In this document: one piece after another, positions 1 to 5,660 of the stretch | Numbering within the stretch: the first letter of the stretch is position 1 | Layout: each line of letters opens with the position of its first letter | Source of the DNA: an uncultured Pseudomonadota bacterium | GTDB taxonomy: Bacteria > Myxococcota_A > Polyangia > HGW-17 | Reading direction: 5' to 3' | Length of the DNA: 5,704 bases | Assembly: GCA_938004375.1 (NCBI GenBank) | Contig: CALKWH010000251.1 | Location: 1-5,704, forward strand | Notes under the pieces: generated by a model | The model's database searches: none | Seen by the model: the letters and a program-made list of their open reading frames with translations, nothing else | What the model was told of the DNA's origin: nothing | Translations under genes and position numbers: made by a program

Positions 1-46
1 AGATCGTATTCGGTGACTGGAGTTCAGACGTGTGCTCTTCCGATCT
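1..46. other. Illumina adapter contamination, left end (not biological)
   Basis: Positions 13-46 match the TruSeq-type read-2/i7 adapter, ending in GCTCTTCCGATCT. Positions 5-12 are the reverse complement of an 8-base index (CGAATACG read from the other strand), and 1-4 (agat) are the start of the P7 flank. Native sequence starts at 47. The segment is the reverse complement of the right end of the contig, which would mislead a terminal-repeat search. ORFs opening here begin with adapter-encoded residues (MTGVQTCALPIC or MCSSDL) and have no biological start. Confidence 0.98.
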
Positions 47-47
47 G

Positions 48-1949
48 TCAGTCCACGACGATGCGGCAGTCCGAGGTGCAGCCGTCGCCGTCGAGGGTGT
101 TGCCGTCGTCGCATTGCTCGCCGTTGGCGGGCTGCAGCACGCCGTCGCCGCAGCGGGCGCCCAGGGACCGGCAGCCGGGAGCGCAGGCCGAGGCGTTGCC
201 GCCGAGGTTGATGCCATCATCGCAGATCTCGCCTTCGGTGGCGTCGAGGTTGCCGTCGCCGCAGGAGGGGGCGAAGGAGCAGTCGGGGTTGCAGGTGCCG
301 TAGCTGCCGTCGTTGGTCCCGTCGTCGCAGGCCTCGTCCGAGGCGACCAGGCCGTCACCGCAATCCGAGGCGCAGGAGGACGGCGCGCGGTTGAAGTTGG
401 TGAGCGTGAGCATGTAATTGGAGCCGTCGGTGTGCCGCTCGGCGTGGAACACGACCACCTCGTAGATGCCGCCGATCGTCAGGTCGAGGCGCGTCGCCTC
501 GGCCGGGTCGCCCAGGTCGATCGAGCCGCTCTCGGGCGCGTGCATGCCGCCCACGTCCACGGCCAGTCGCCCGTTGATGAAGACCCATACGTCATCGTCG
601 CCGGTGAAGTCCAGCACCTCGTTCCCGCCGTACTGGAACCAGTATCGGGCCTCGGTGGTGAAGGAGAAGTTGTGTCCGATGCGGACGGGCTCGCACATCT
701 GGCCGCCGCCGCAGTCCTCGGTGACGAAGCCCATGCCGTCGAGGGGGAAGAACGTGGAGCTCTGGAACCGGTAGACTCCGTTGCCGAGGTGGTTGAACGG
801 GAGCATCATGGAGAACGTGCGGTTGTAGTCGCTGTCATCACGGAACCAGGTGTAAAAGCTGGCATCGCTGAAGGTGACGGAGTTGGGCACGCGGATGGGT
901 TTGCCGTCGGTGGACAGTTCGTTCTCGACGTTGCCCGCCATGATCCCCACGCCGGTGTAGCACTCGAAATCCTGATGGCCGAACGGGGCCACGGCGCCGC
1001 CCGCCTGGTCGGTTGGCCGGGCGCCCGTGCCGCAAGCCGGCAGGAAGTCCCGCAGGGTCACGGGGATGTGGATGGTGGCGGGCGGCGTGGCCGGGATCTC
1101 GACGCACCCGAAGCCGAACTCGATGGTGCAGGTGGACGAACATCCGTCGCCGTCCCGCGTGTTGCCGTCGTCGCACGCCTCGGGGGCCCACACGATGCCG
1201 TCTCCGCAGAGCGCGACGCAGACGCCGTCGGTGCAGTCGGGTTCCTTCCGGCAGGTTGGGGAGCAGTCGTCCCCCACGGCCTGGTTGCCGTCGTCGCACT
1301 CCTCGGTGACGTCCACGACCCCGTCGCCACAGACGGTCGGCGTGCAGGTGGTGCCCACGCACTCCCAGCCGTCCTCGAGGTGGCAGTGCTCGTCGCAGCC
1401 GTCACCGGGGGCGGCGTCGCCGTCGTCACAGGTCTCGAAGCCAGCCACGATGCCGTCACCGCAGCGTTCGGCCACGCAGGCCGCGCCCACGACCGGACAG
1501 ATCCAGCCCGGCTCGAGGTGGCAGTCCGCGTCACAGCCGTCCGTGGGCGCGCCGTTGCGGTCGTCGCAGGTCTCGTCGCCCTCGATGCGGGCGTTGCCGC
1601 ACACCACGATGAGTACGCAGGCCTCCCCGGGCTCGGGGCAGGCGTAGTCAGGGTCCACCGCCGAGCAGTCGGCCGGGCAGCCGTCCACTTCGGAATCGAG
1701 GTCACCGTCGTCGCAGGCCTCGTCGCCTTCGAGCTGGCCGTTGCCGCAGATGGGGTTCTGCGAGTTGTTGGTGTTGTTGAGGTTGTTGATGTTGTTGACG
1801 TTGTTCAGATTATTTAGGTTATTGGTGTTGTTGAGGTTGTTCACGTTGTCGTTGTTGCTCTTTTTGTCGTCGGGCGTGCAGCCCGGCGAGGCGAGCAAGA
1901 AGGACAGGACGGCGAAGAACATGATGGAGTGCAAAGAACGAAAAATCAT
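48..1949 (-). CDS. Putative lipoprotein with DUF4215-type Cys-rich repeats and a fibro-slime domain
   Basis: The 633-aa product looks like an exported surface protein, possibly an adhesin or carbohydrate-binding protein; the ligand is unknown. Residues 1-24 form a signal peptide (R4, hydrophobic 10-20) ending SPGC, an imperfect lipobox with C24 as the likely lipidated residue. Residues 32-65 are an Asn-rich (NNx)n tether. Five Cys-rich repeats start at about 68, 117, 163, 207 and 248 (pattern CGDG..E.CDDGN..GDGC...C; DUF4215/myxococcal Cys-rich repeat). A fibro-slime domain spans about 292-521, with the signature GDDDVWVFINGRLAVDVGGMH at 450-470. Three more Cys-rich repeats start at 530, 563 and 600. 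The start at 1949 is preferred because the later ATG (M10) would remove the only basic residue of the n-region; the Shine-Dalgarno is weak (AGG, 6 nt upstream). The stop codon lies one base inside the adapter junction, so the gene is complete. It diverges from the PHP lipoprotein gene. Domain calls are by motif recognition; function is inferred. Confidence 0.9.
   Translation of the reverse strand: MIFRSLHSIMFFAVLSFLLASPGCTPDDKKSNNDNVNNLNNTNNLNNLNNVNNINNLNNTNNSQNPICGNGQLEGDEACDDGDLDSEVDGCPADCSAVDPDYACPEPGEACVLIVVCGNARIEGDETCDDRNGAPTDGCDADCHLEPGWICPVVGAACVAERCGDGIVAGFETCDDGDAAPGDGCDEHCHLEDGWECVGTTCTPTVCGDGVVDVTEECDDGNQAVGDDCSPTCRKEPDCTDGVCVALCGDGIVWAPEACDDGNTRDGDGCSSTCTIEFGFGCVEIPATPPATIHIPVTLRDFLPACGTGARPTDQAGGAVAPFGHQDFECYTGVGIMAGNVENELSTDGKPIRVPNSVTFSDASFYTWFRDDSDYNRTFSMMLPFNHLGNGVYRFQSSTFFPLDGMGFVTEDCGGGQMCEPVRIGHNFSFTTEARYWFQYGGNEVLDFTGDDDVWVFINGRLAVDVGGMHAPESGSIDLGDPAEATRLDLTIGGIYEVVVFHAERHTDGSNYMLTLTNFNRAPSSCASDCGDGLVASDEACDDGTNDGSYGTCNPDCSFAPSCGDGNLDATEGEICDDGINLGGNASACAPGCRSLGARCGDGVLQPANGEQCDDGNTLDGDGCTSDCRIVVD
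63..362 (-). repeat. C-terminal trio of DUF4215-type Cys-rich repeats
   Basis: Residues 530-629 of the fibro-slime lipoprotein hold three CGDG...CDDG repeats following the fibro-slime domain. The last one (CGDGV..E.CDDGN..DGDGC.SDC) is complete and is followed by only four residues before the stop. In this family the conserved cysteines are expected to form disulfides and the Asp/Gly loops may bind a cation; both points are inference here. Confidence 0.8.
387..1076 (-). other. Fibro-slime domain (protein region)
   Basis: Residues about 292-521 of the minus-strand lipoprotein. Recognisable parts are the opening IPVTLRDFLP, the HQDFE segment, the NSVTFSDASFYTWFRD segment, and the core GDDDVWVFINGRLAVDVGGMH followed by a beta-rich GGIYEVVVFHAERHTDGSNY segment. 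This arrangement is characteristic of the fibro-slime domain (TIGR02148), a PA14-like beta sandwich known from Fibrobacter and slime-mould surface proteins. Its Asp-rich loop (D451-D453) is a plausible calcium site and the domain may bind glycans; neither is shown by sequence alone. Confidence 0.85.
1083..1748 (-). repeat. N-terminal array of five DUF4215-type Cys-rich repeats
   Basis: Residues 68-289 of the fibro-slime lipoprotein contain five repeats, each with CG(D/N)G/A...CDD followed by GDGC-like and C-terminal cysteines. The second departs from consensus (CGNAR and CDDR rather than CGDG and CDDG). Copies are clearly diverged, so this is an old array rather than a recent duplication. Confidence 0.85.
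1755..1856 (-). repeat. Asn-rich (NNx)n tether-coding repeat of the fibro-slime lipoprotein
   Basis: This stretch encodes residues 32-65, mainly NN followed by V, L, T or I. The units are nine bases in period but diverged: AAT and AAC codons are mixed and the third residue varies. It lies directly after the lipobox cysteine, so it probably acts as a flexible spacer between the lipid anchor and the folded domains (inference). Confidence 0.9.
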
Positions 1950-1981
1950 GGGGTACCTGCGCTTTCGATAAGGACCGCGTC

Positions 1982-2009
1982 AGTATGCCTTGGGATGGGG
2001 TGAAGTCAA
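1982..2009 (-). promoter_or_regulatory. Candidate sigma70-type promoter for the fibro-slime lipoprotein
   Basis: Read on the minus strand there is a -35-like TTGACT (2004-2009), a 16-bp spacer and a -10-like CATACT (1982-1987). This matches consensus at 5/6 and 4/6. Transcription would start near 1975, leaving a leader of about 26 nt before the ATG at 1949. The match is by eye only. Confidence 0.4.
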
Positions 2010-2022
2010 GGGGGTGGGGGGG
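1992..2022 (+). other. G-rich tract in the divergent intergenic region
   Basis: Four G-runs occur at 1992-1994, 1997-2000, 2010-2014 and 2016-2022, separated by loops of 2, 9 and 1 nt. The 9-nt loop exceeds the usual 7-nt limit of simple quadruplex rules. The tract overlaps the upstream half of the candidate minus-strand promoter, where it reads as C-runs. Runs of this length are also prone to sequencing error. Confidence 0.5.
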
Positions 2023-2060
2023 AGTTGTCTCGAGGACGGCGGAATTTTCCAGGCTGGTTG

Positions 2061-2074
2061 CAATTTCGAAATTG
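2061..2074. promoter_or_regulatory. Perfect 14-bp palindrome, candidate operator
   Basis: CAATTTCGAAATTG is identical to its reverse complement. It sits in a short AT-rich patch within GC-rich DNA, between two divergent genes. Its centre is about 45 bp upstream of the predicted plus-strand transcription start, a position typical of dimeric activator sites, and it also touches an alternative -35 (TTGTCA, 2072-2077), so repression is equally possible. I recognise no specific regulator. Confidence 0.4.
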
Positions 2075-2078
2075 TCAT

Positions 2079-2106
2079 TTGATTTTTGTACCGGGCAAAC
2101 TACACT
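2079..2106 (+). promoter_or_regulatory. Weak candidate promoter for the PHP lipoprotein
   Basis: A -35-like TTGATT (2079-2084), a 16-bp spacer and a -10-like TACACT (2101-2106) each match consensus at 4/6. The start point near 2113 would leave only about 14 nt of leader, just enough for the Shine-Dalgarno. An alternative is TTGTCA (2072-2077) with CAAACT (2096-2101) and an 18-bp spacer. The AT-rich patch supports a promoter here, but the exact elements are uncertain. Confidence 0.25.
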
Positions 2107-2115
2107 TCGGACATC

Positions 2116-2121
2116 AGGAGG
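2116..2121 (+). promoter_or_regulatory. Strong Shine-Dalgarno that fixes the PHP lipoprotein start
   Basis: AGGAGG lies five bases before the ATG at 2127. It decides the start against the upstream in-frame start at 2025, which would add 34 residues before the signal peptide. Confidence 0.85.
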
Positions 2122-2126
2122 CGGAC

Positions 2127-3554
2127 ATGCTTCATATTTGTTTCACGACCTTCTCCAGGTACCAGGTCCTTGTGGCCGGTGCCTTGCTGGCGTGCTCGCT
2201 GGCGGCGTGTGACACATCGACCGGCGCTGGCAACAACGTCAACAACGTCAACAACGCCAACAACGCCAACAACGCCAACAACGCCAACAACGCCAACAAC
2301 GCCAACAACGTCAACAACCTGGATCCGCTGCAGGCAGCCATCCTCACGCCGGCGCCGGACGCCGAGCTCCTCGAAGGAAAAACGTTGCACCTGTCCGCAA
2401 CGATCTCCGGCGGCGTCCCGCCGTACGTCGCCGGCTGGGACCTGGACGGCGTCTCCCTGGCCGCGGGGGAGAACCCCGGCGACACCGTGATCCCCGAGTG
2501 CGGCGACCGAACGCTCACCCTCACGGTTACCGACGCGGCCGGCGACGTGGCCACCGACGAAATCCCGCTGCGCGTGCTCGACCTCAACGCCGGCTTGCGA
2601 CCCTACTTCGGGCACCTGCACAGCCACAGCGGCATCTCCGACGGAGAGGGCACGCCCGACGAGGTGCTGACCTGGGCCCGCGATGTCGTGGGCGTGGACT
2701 TCTACGGCATGGCCGACCACGCCGAGCAGATGAGCGACTCCGAGTGGGCGCTCGTGGCCCAGAAGACGGCCGAATATTCCCAGCCGGGGGTCTTCGTCGC
2801 CCTGCGCGGCTTCGAGTGGAGCCACCCTTGGAACGGGCACATGTGCATCTATGGCACAGCGGATTTCACCTCGGCCATCTCGGACATCTGGATTAGTTAC
2901 ATCTACGACTGGCTCGTCGAGCACCAGGGGCTCGCACAGTTCAACCACCCGGGCCGCGAGAATGGCGTCTTCGACGACCTCGACTACGAGGCGTCGGTCG
3001 CCCCGAACATGTTCGCCATCGAGACCGGAAACCGCGGCAACGGCAACGCCGAGGGCGAGTTCCTGCCCTACTACATTCAGGCGCTGGACAACGGCTGGCG
3101 CCTCGCCCCCACCAGCAACCAGGACAACCACAGCCTCAGTTTCAACTCCCACCGCACGGCCTACTGGGCGGCCGAGCTCTCCCAGGACAGCCTGCTGCAG
3201 GCGATGCGCGACCGCGCCTTCTACTCCTCGGACGATCCCAACGCCGAGGTCATGCTCCGCGTCGGCGGGGTCACCATGGGCGGCCTCCTCACACCCGCGG
3301 CCCAGGGCCCCCTCGAGTTCCAGGTCAAGGTCGTCGACGACGAGCCGATCCAGCGCCTCGAGCTGGTCACCCGCGCCGGCGTCGTGGCCGCCATGACCGA
3401 GCCCCCGGCGGGGACCACGCGCTTTCTGTGGTACCCCGTGGTGAACGTCAGTTCCGACGGCTGGTACTTTCTGAAGGTGACCCTCGAGGACACCCTCGAC
3501 GGCGAGGGGCCGATCCAGGTCGTCGTTACCGCTCCGATCTACATCCGGTTTTGA
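2127..3554 (+). CDS. Lipoprotein with a PHP-superfamily metallohydrolase domain (CehA/McbA-like)
   Basis: The product is 475 aa, probably a surface-anchored metal-dependent hydrolase or phosphoesterase; the substrate is unknown. Residues 1-27 are a signal peptide ending in a clean lipobox, LAAC (C28). An Asn-rich tether of ten NNx units spans about 37-65 and an Ig/PKD-like beta segment about 68-152 (GGVPPYVAGWDLDG, then TLTLTVTDAAGD). The PHP domain covers about 158-375. Its metal-ligand motifs are visible: H163-x-H165 in YFGHLHSHS, SDG at 171-173, D197-H198 in MADHAE, H233 and H238 in FEWSHPWNGH, H274 in FNHPGR, and D333-x-H335 in SNQDNH. R343 in HRTAYWA also fits the CehA/McbA subgroup. Residues about 376-475 are beta-rich and may be an accessory domain. 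The start at 2127 is chosen for its AGGAGG and because the signal peptide begins there. It is divergent from the fibro-slime gene and convergent with the downstream gene, so probably monocistronic. Confidence 0.9.
   Translation: MLHICFTTFSRYQVLVAGALLACSLAACDTSTGAGNNVNNVNNANNANNANNANNANNANNVNNLDPLQAAILTPAPDAELLEGKTLHLSATISGGVPPYVAGWDLDGVSLAAGENPGDTVIPECGDRTLTLTVTDAAGDVATDEIPLRVLDLNAGLRPYFGHLHSHSGISDGEGTPDEVLTWARDVVGVDFYGMADHAEQMSDSEWALVAQKTAEYSQPGVFVALRGFEWSHPWNGHMCIYGTADFTSAISDIWISYIYDWLVEHQGLAQFNHPGRENGVFDDLDYEASVAPNMFAIETGNRGNGNAEGEFLPYYIQALDNGWRLAPTSNQDNHSLSFNSHRTAYWAAELSQDSLLQAMRDRAFYSSDDPNAEVMLRVGGVTMGGLLTPAAQGPLEFQVKVVDDEPIQRLELVTRAGVVAAMTEPPAGTTRFLWYPVVNVSSDGWYFLKVTLEDTLDGEGPIQVVVTAPIYIRF
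2232..2321 (+). repeat. Ten tandem 9-bp units encoding the (NNx)10 tether
   Basis: Ten consecutive 9-bp units of the form AACAACGYC follow in frame: two ending GTC, six identical units ending GCC (2250-2303), one ending GTC and a last one ending CTG. The uniformity points to recent expansion by slippage. Because the unit is a multiple of three, copy-number change would lengthen or shorten the tether without breaking the frame. Confidence 0.97.
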
Positions 3555-3598
3555 TCAGTCGGGCCGCGGTCAGCGGGGGAGGGGAAGCCGTTTTGCGG
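3555..3598. other. Short convergent intergenic gap
   Basis: Only 44 bp separate the two facing stop codons. It holds a 4-bp stem (CCGC/GCGG, 3564-3576) without a T-run after it, and a TTTT at 3591-3594 without a proper stem. I see no convincing intrinsic terminator for either gene. Confidence 0.6.
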
Positions 3599-5660
3599 TC
3601 AGATCCCCTTCACCACCACGGTGTCGAGGAGCCAGTAGTAGTCGTAGTTGCCGATGTAGCGGAAGCGGATGCGGACCGTGGCATGACCGGCCGCCAGGGC
3701 GGAGAGGTCGTGTCTGGCCACGGCGCCGTCGGCGGTGTCGGCAATGTAGGTGACCACGTTGGTCCAGGTGTTGCCGTCGTCAATGCTGACGTCCACGGCG
3801 CCGCTGTCGGTGTCGTACCAGTTGTAGTAATGCACGTACGTGAGGGTGACGGTGGTCAGGCCGGTGCAGTCCACGACGGGGGAGACCAGGGAGTCGTCGA
3901 AGTTGACGGTGGTGCCGGCGTCATCGGAGTCCACGACGGCGAAGTTGCCCGTGGCTCCGGTCAGCGTGTGATAGGTCGAGCTTGAGCTCATCCAGGTGTA
4001 GCCGGCGGTGCCGCCGTCCTGGATGGTCCAGTCGGCAGGCGGCCAGGTGTCGAAGGACTGGGACATGATGACGGCGGGGCAGGTGCCCAGGCCGTCGCAG
4101 TCGGAGTCGTTGCAGTCGAGGGAGCCGTCGCCGTCGTTGTCGACGCCGTCGGCGCAGCGGGCCTCCGTATCCTCGGGGCCGCAGGGCTCGAGGCCGTCGC
4201 AGTCGGAATCCTGGCAGTCCCACAGACCGTCGCCGTCGTTGTCGAAGCCGTCGCCGCAGCGGGCCTCGGTGTTCTCTGCGCCGCAGGGTTCGACGCCGGC
4301 GCAGTCGGGATCCTCGCAATCCCACAGGCCGTCGCCGTCATTGTCGAAATAATCGTCGCAGGTGAGCTCGGCCGGGTCCTCGTAGGCGTAGATGGCGATG
4401 CCATAGGTGGTGGGGGTCGGGGTCGTGCTCCAGGACTTCACGATGAAGTAGTACGTACCGTCGGCGGGCGCCGTGAAAATGATGGATTCGACGTCTTCGT
4501 CGTAACCGGAATCGGCGATTTCGAGGCACGCGCCGGCCTCGTCGCAGGTTCCTTGGATGAAGAGCTGGCCGTCCACGCCCAGGCCCTGGATGAAGACCAC
4601 CGCCTCACCCGCCAGCATCTCGTGGGAGAAGACCGCCTCGGGGCCGTCCCCCAGGAAGATGCCGGTGGTGCAGGAGGTGTGCGTGAAGGCCATGTCCATG
4701 GTGGTGTAGTCTGCGGTGAAGTCCTCGCCCTCGGTGTAGAAGGGGAATGGGATTTCGAACACGTCGGAGCAGGACTCGCCCGAGCCGTTGGTGTACAGGC
4801 AGGTGGGCACGCCGCCGAGGTCCTGGCAGTCGGGGGTGGCCGGTGCGCAGGCCGCGTTGGACCATTCGGCGCACCCGTTGGCGCCCGTGATGCAGGTCTC
4901 GATGCCGTCGGCGCCGGCGTTGCAGCGCACGGCGTCGAGGGTGCAATCGTCCAGGCAGTTCTCGAGGCAGCTCGGGGCACCGTCGACGAGCTCGCAGAAC
5001 GGCGTGGCGACTTCGCAGGGGGTGTTCACCACCTCGGGGCAGCCGTCGGCGTCGGCCACGCAGGTCACGATGGCGCTGCCGCCCGCATTGCATGAGGTCT
5101 GGCCGACGGTGCAGGGGGGCGGGCCGCAGTCCACGACGCAGGTGGGCGCTCCCACGCGCAGCTCGCACAGCGGGGTGTCGATGCCGCAGGGGTCGTTCTC
5201 CCAGGCTGTGCAGCCGGTCACTCCGGTGACACAGGTCTCGATGCCGTCACCGCTCTCGTTGCAGCGCACGGCGTCGGCGGTGCACGCGTCGACGCAGTTG
5301 TTGACGCAGACCGCGCCGCCGCCCTGGATGACGCAGTCCGGGGTCTCGGGTGCGCAGTCTGCGGCCTGCCACTCGCCGCAGGTGTCGGCGCCGGCGACAC
5401 AGGACTCGACGCCGTCGAACCCGGCGGTGCAGCGGGTGGATCCGATGGTGCAGGCGCCGGTGCAGTCGACGACGCAGACCGGCAGACCGCCGTCGATGCG
5501 GCACAGGAGCGTGTCTCCCGAACAGGCCTGGTTCTGCCACTCGGTGCAGCCGGAGGCACCGTTTCCGCAGGTCTCGATGCCGTTTCCGGCGGTGTTGCAG
5601 CGGGAGGCGCCCACGGTGCACTCGTTGGTGCAGTTGGTCGTGCAGGCCGAGGTGTCGAGC
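3599..5660 (-). CDS. Large Cys-rich exported protein with eight-Cys modules, Asp/Cys repeats and an adhesin-like C-terminal domain (5' partial)
   Basis: At least 686 native residues are present; the N-terminus and any signal peptide lie beyond the contig end. Numbering from the first native codon (5659): residues 10-287 are five modules of 56-57 aa with eight cysteines each. Residues about 296-426 are a beta-rich domain resembling bacterial pre-peptidase C-terminal (PPC) domains (GIFLGDGPEAVFSHEMLAGE, then APADGTYYFIVKSW). Residues 434-527 are three 34-residue repeats, C...xDNDGDGxxDCxDxDCxG...C, probably calcium-binding. Residues about 533-684 resemble MAM/cleaved-adhesin or 'choice-of-anchor J' domains (SFDTWPPADWTIQDGG, DDSLVSPVVDC, VDVSIDDGNTW, VRIRFRYIGNYDYYWLLDTVVV). 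The apparent GTG start at 5677 and residues MCSSDL are adapter-encoded and must be discarded. The role is probably extracellular adhesion or matrix; no catalytic motif is seen. It is transcribed toward the PHP gene. Confidence 0.88.
4079..4360 (-). repeat. Three Asp/Cys-rich DNDGDG repeats, probably calcium-binding
   Basis: Three units with a 34-residue (102-bp) period each carry four cysteines (native residues 434/448/453/459, 468/482/487/493 and 502/516/521/527) around a DNDGDG loop. The loop resembles thrombospondin type-3 and EF-hand-like calcium loops. Similar C..G.DNDGDG..DC.D.DC units are frequent in myxobacterial surface proteins. The first two units are very alike, suggesting duplication. 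Confidence 0.85.
4799..5632 (-). repeat. Five tandem eight-cysteine modules (about 168-bp period)
   Basis: Modules begin at native cysteines 10, 66, 122, 178 and 235. Successive cysteines are 4, 7, 10, 7, 8, 7 and 9 residues apart, and then 4 to the next module; only module four differs, with one extra residue after its first cysteine. Conserved parts are RC-x6-GIETC, GC-x-EW and TPxC. Another cysteine (C6), four residues before module one, fits the last cysteine of a further module, so the array continues beyond the contig. Four disulfides per module are likely. I cannot assign a named family. Confidence 0.9.

Noticed and set aside
30..1817. Long plus-strand ORF (595 aa) opposite the fibro-slime gene
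   Set aside because: It starts inside the adapter, has a Val/Ala/Gly-rich low-complexity translation typical of the antisense of GC-rich DNA, and shows no domain; the minus strand has clear domains and conserved cysteines.
2025..2126. Upstream in-frame start for the PHP lipoprotein
   Set aside because: It would put 34 residues before the signal peptide and lacks a good ribosome binding site; AGGAGG precedes the ATG at 2127.
2100..3152. Minus-strand ORF (350 aa) opposite the PHP gene
   Set aside because: It has a Val/Gly-rich translation without motifs, and it overlaps the intact PHP coding sequence that has a strong Shine-Dalgarno and catalytic motifs.
3560..3600. Intrinsic terminator between the convergent genes
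   Set aside because: Only 3-4 bp stems are found and none is followed by a proper T-run.
3428..3985. Plus-strand ORF (185 aa) crossing the convergent gap
   Set aside because: It overlaps the ends of two well-supported genes in another frame or strand, and its translation is low-complexity Val/Gly-rich with no start signal.
4079..4360. CRISPR-like direct repeats with 102-bp period
   Set aside because: The periodicity is that of 34-residue protein repeats in frame; there are no unique spacers of CRISPR size and no cas genes.
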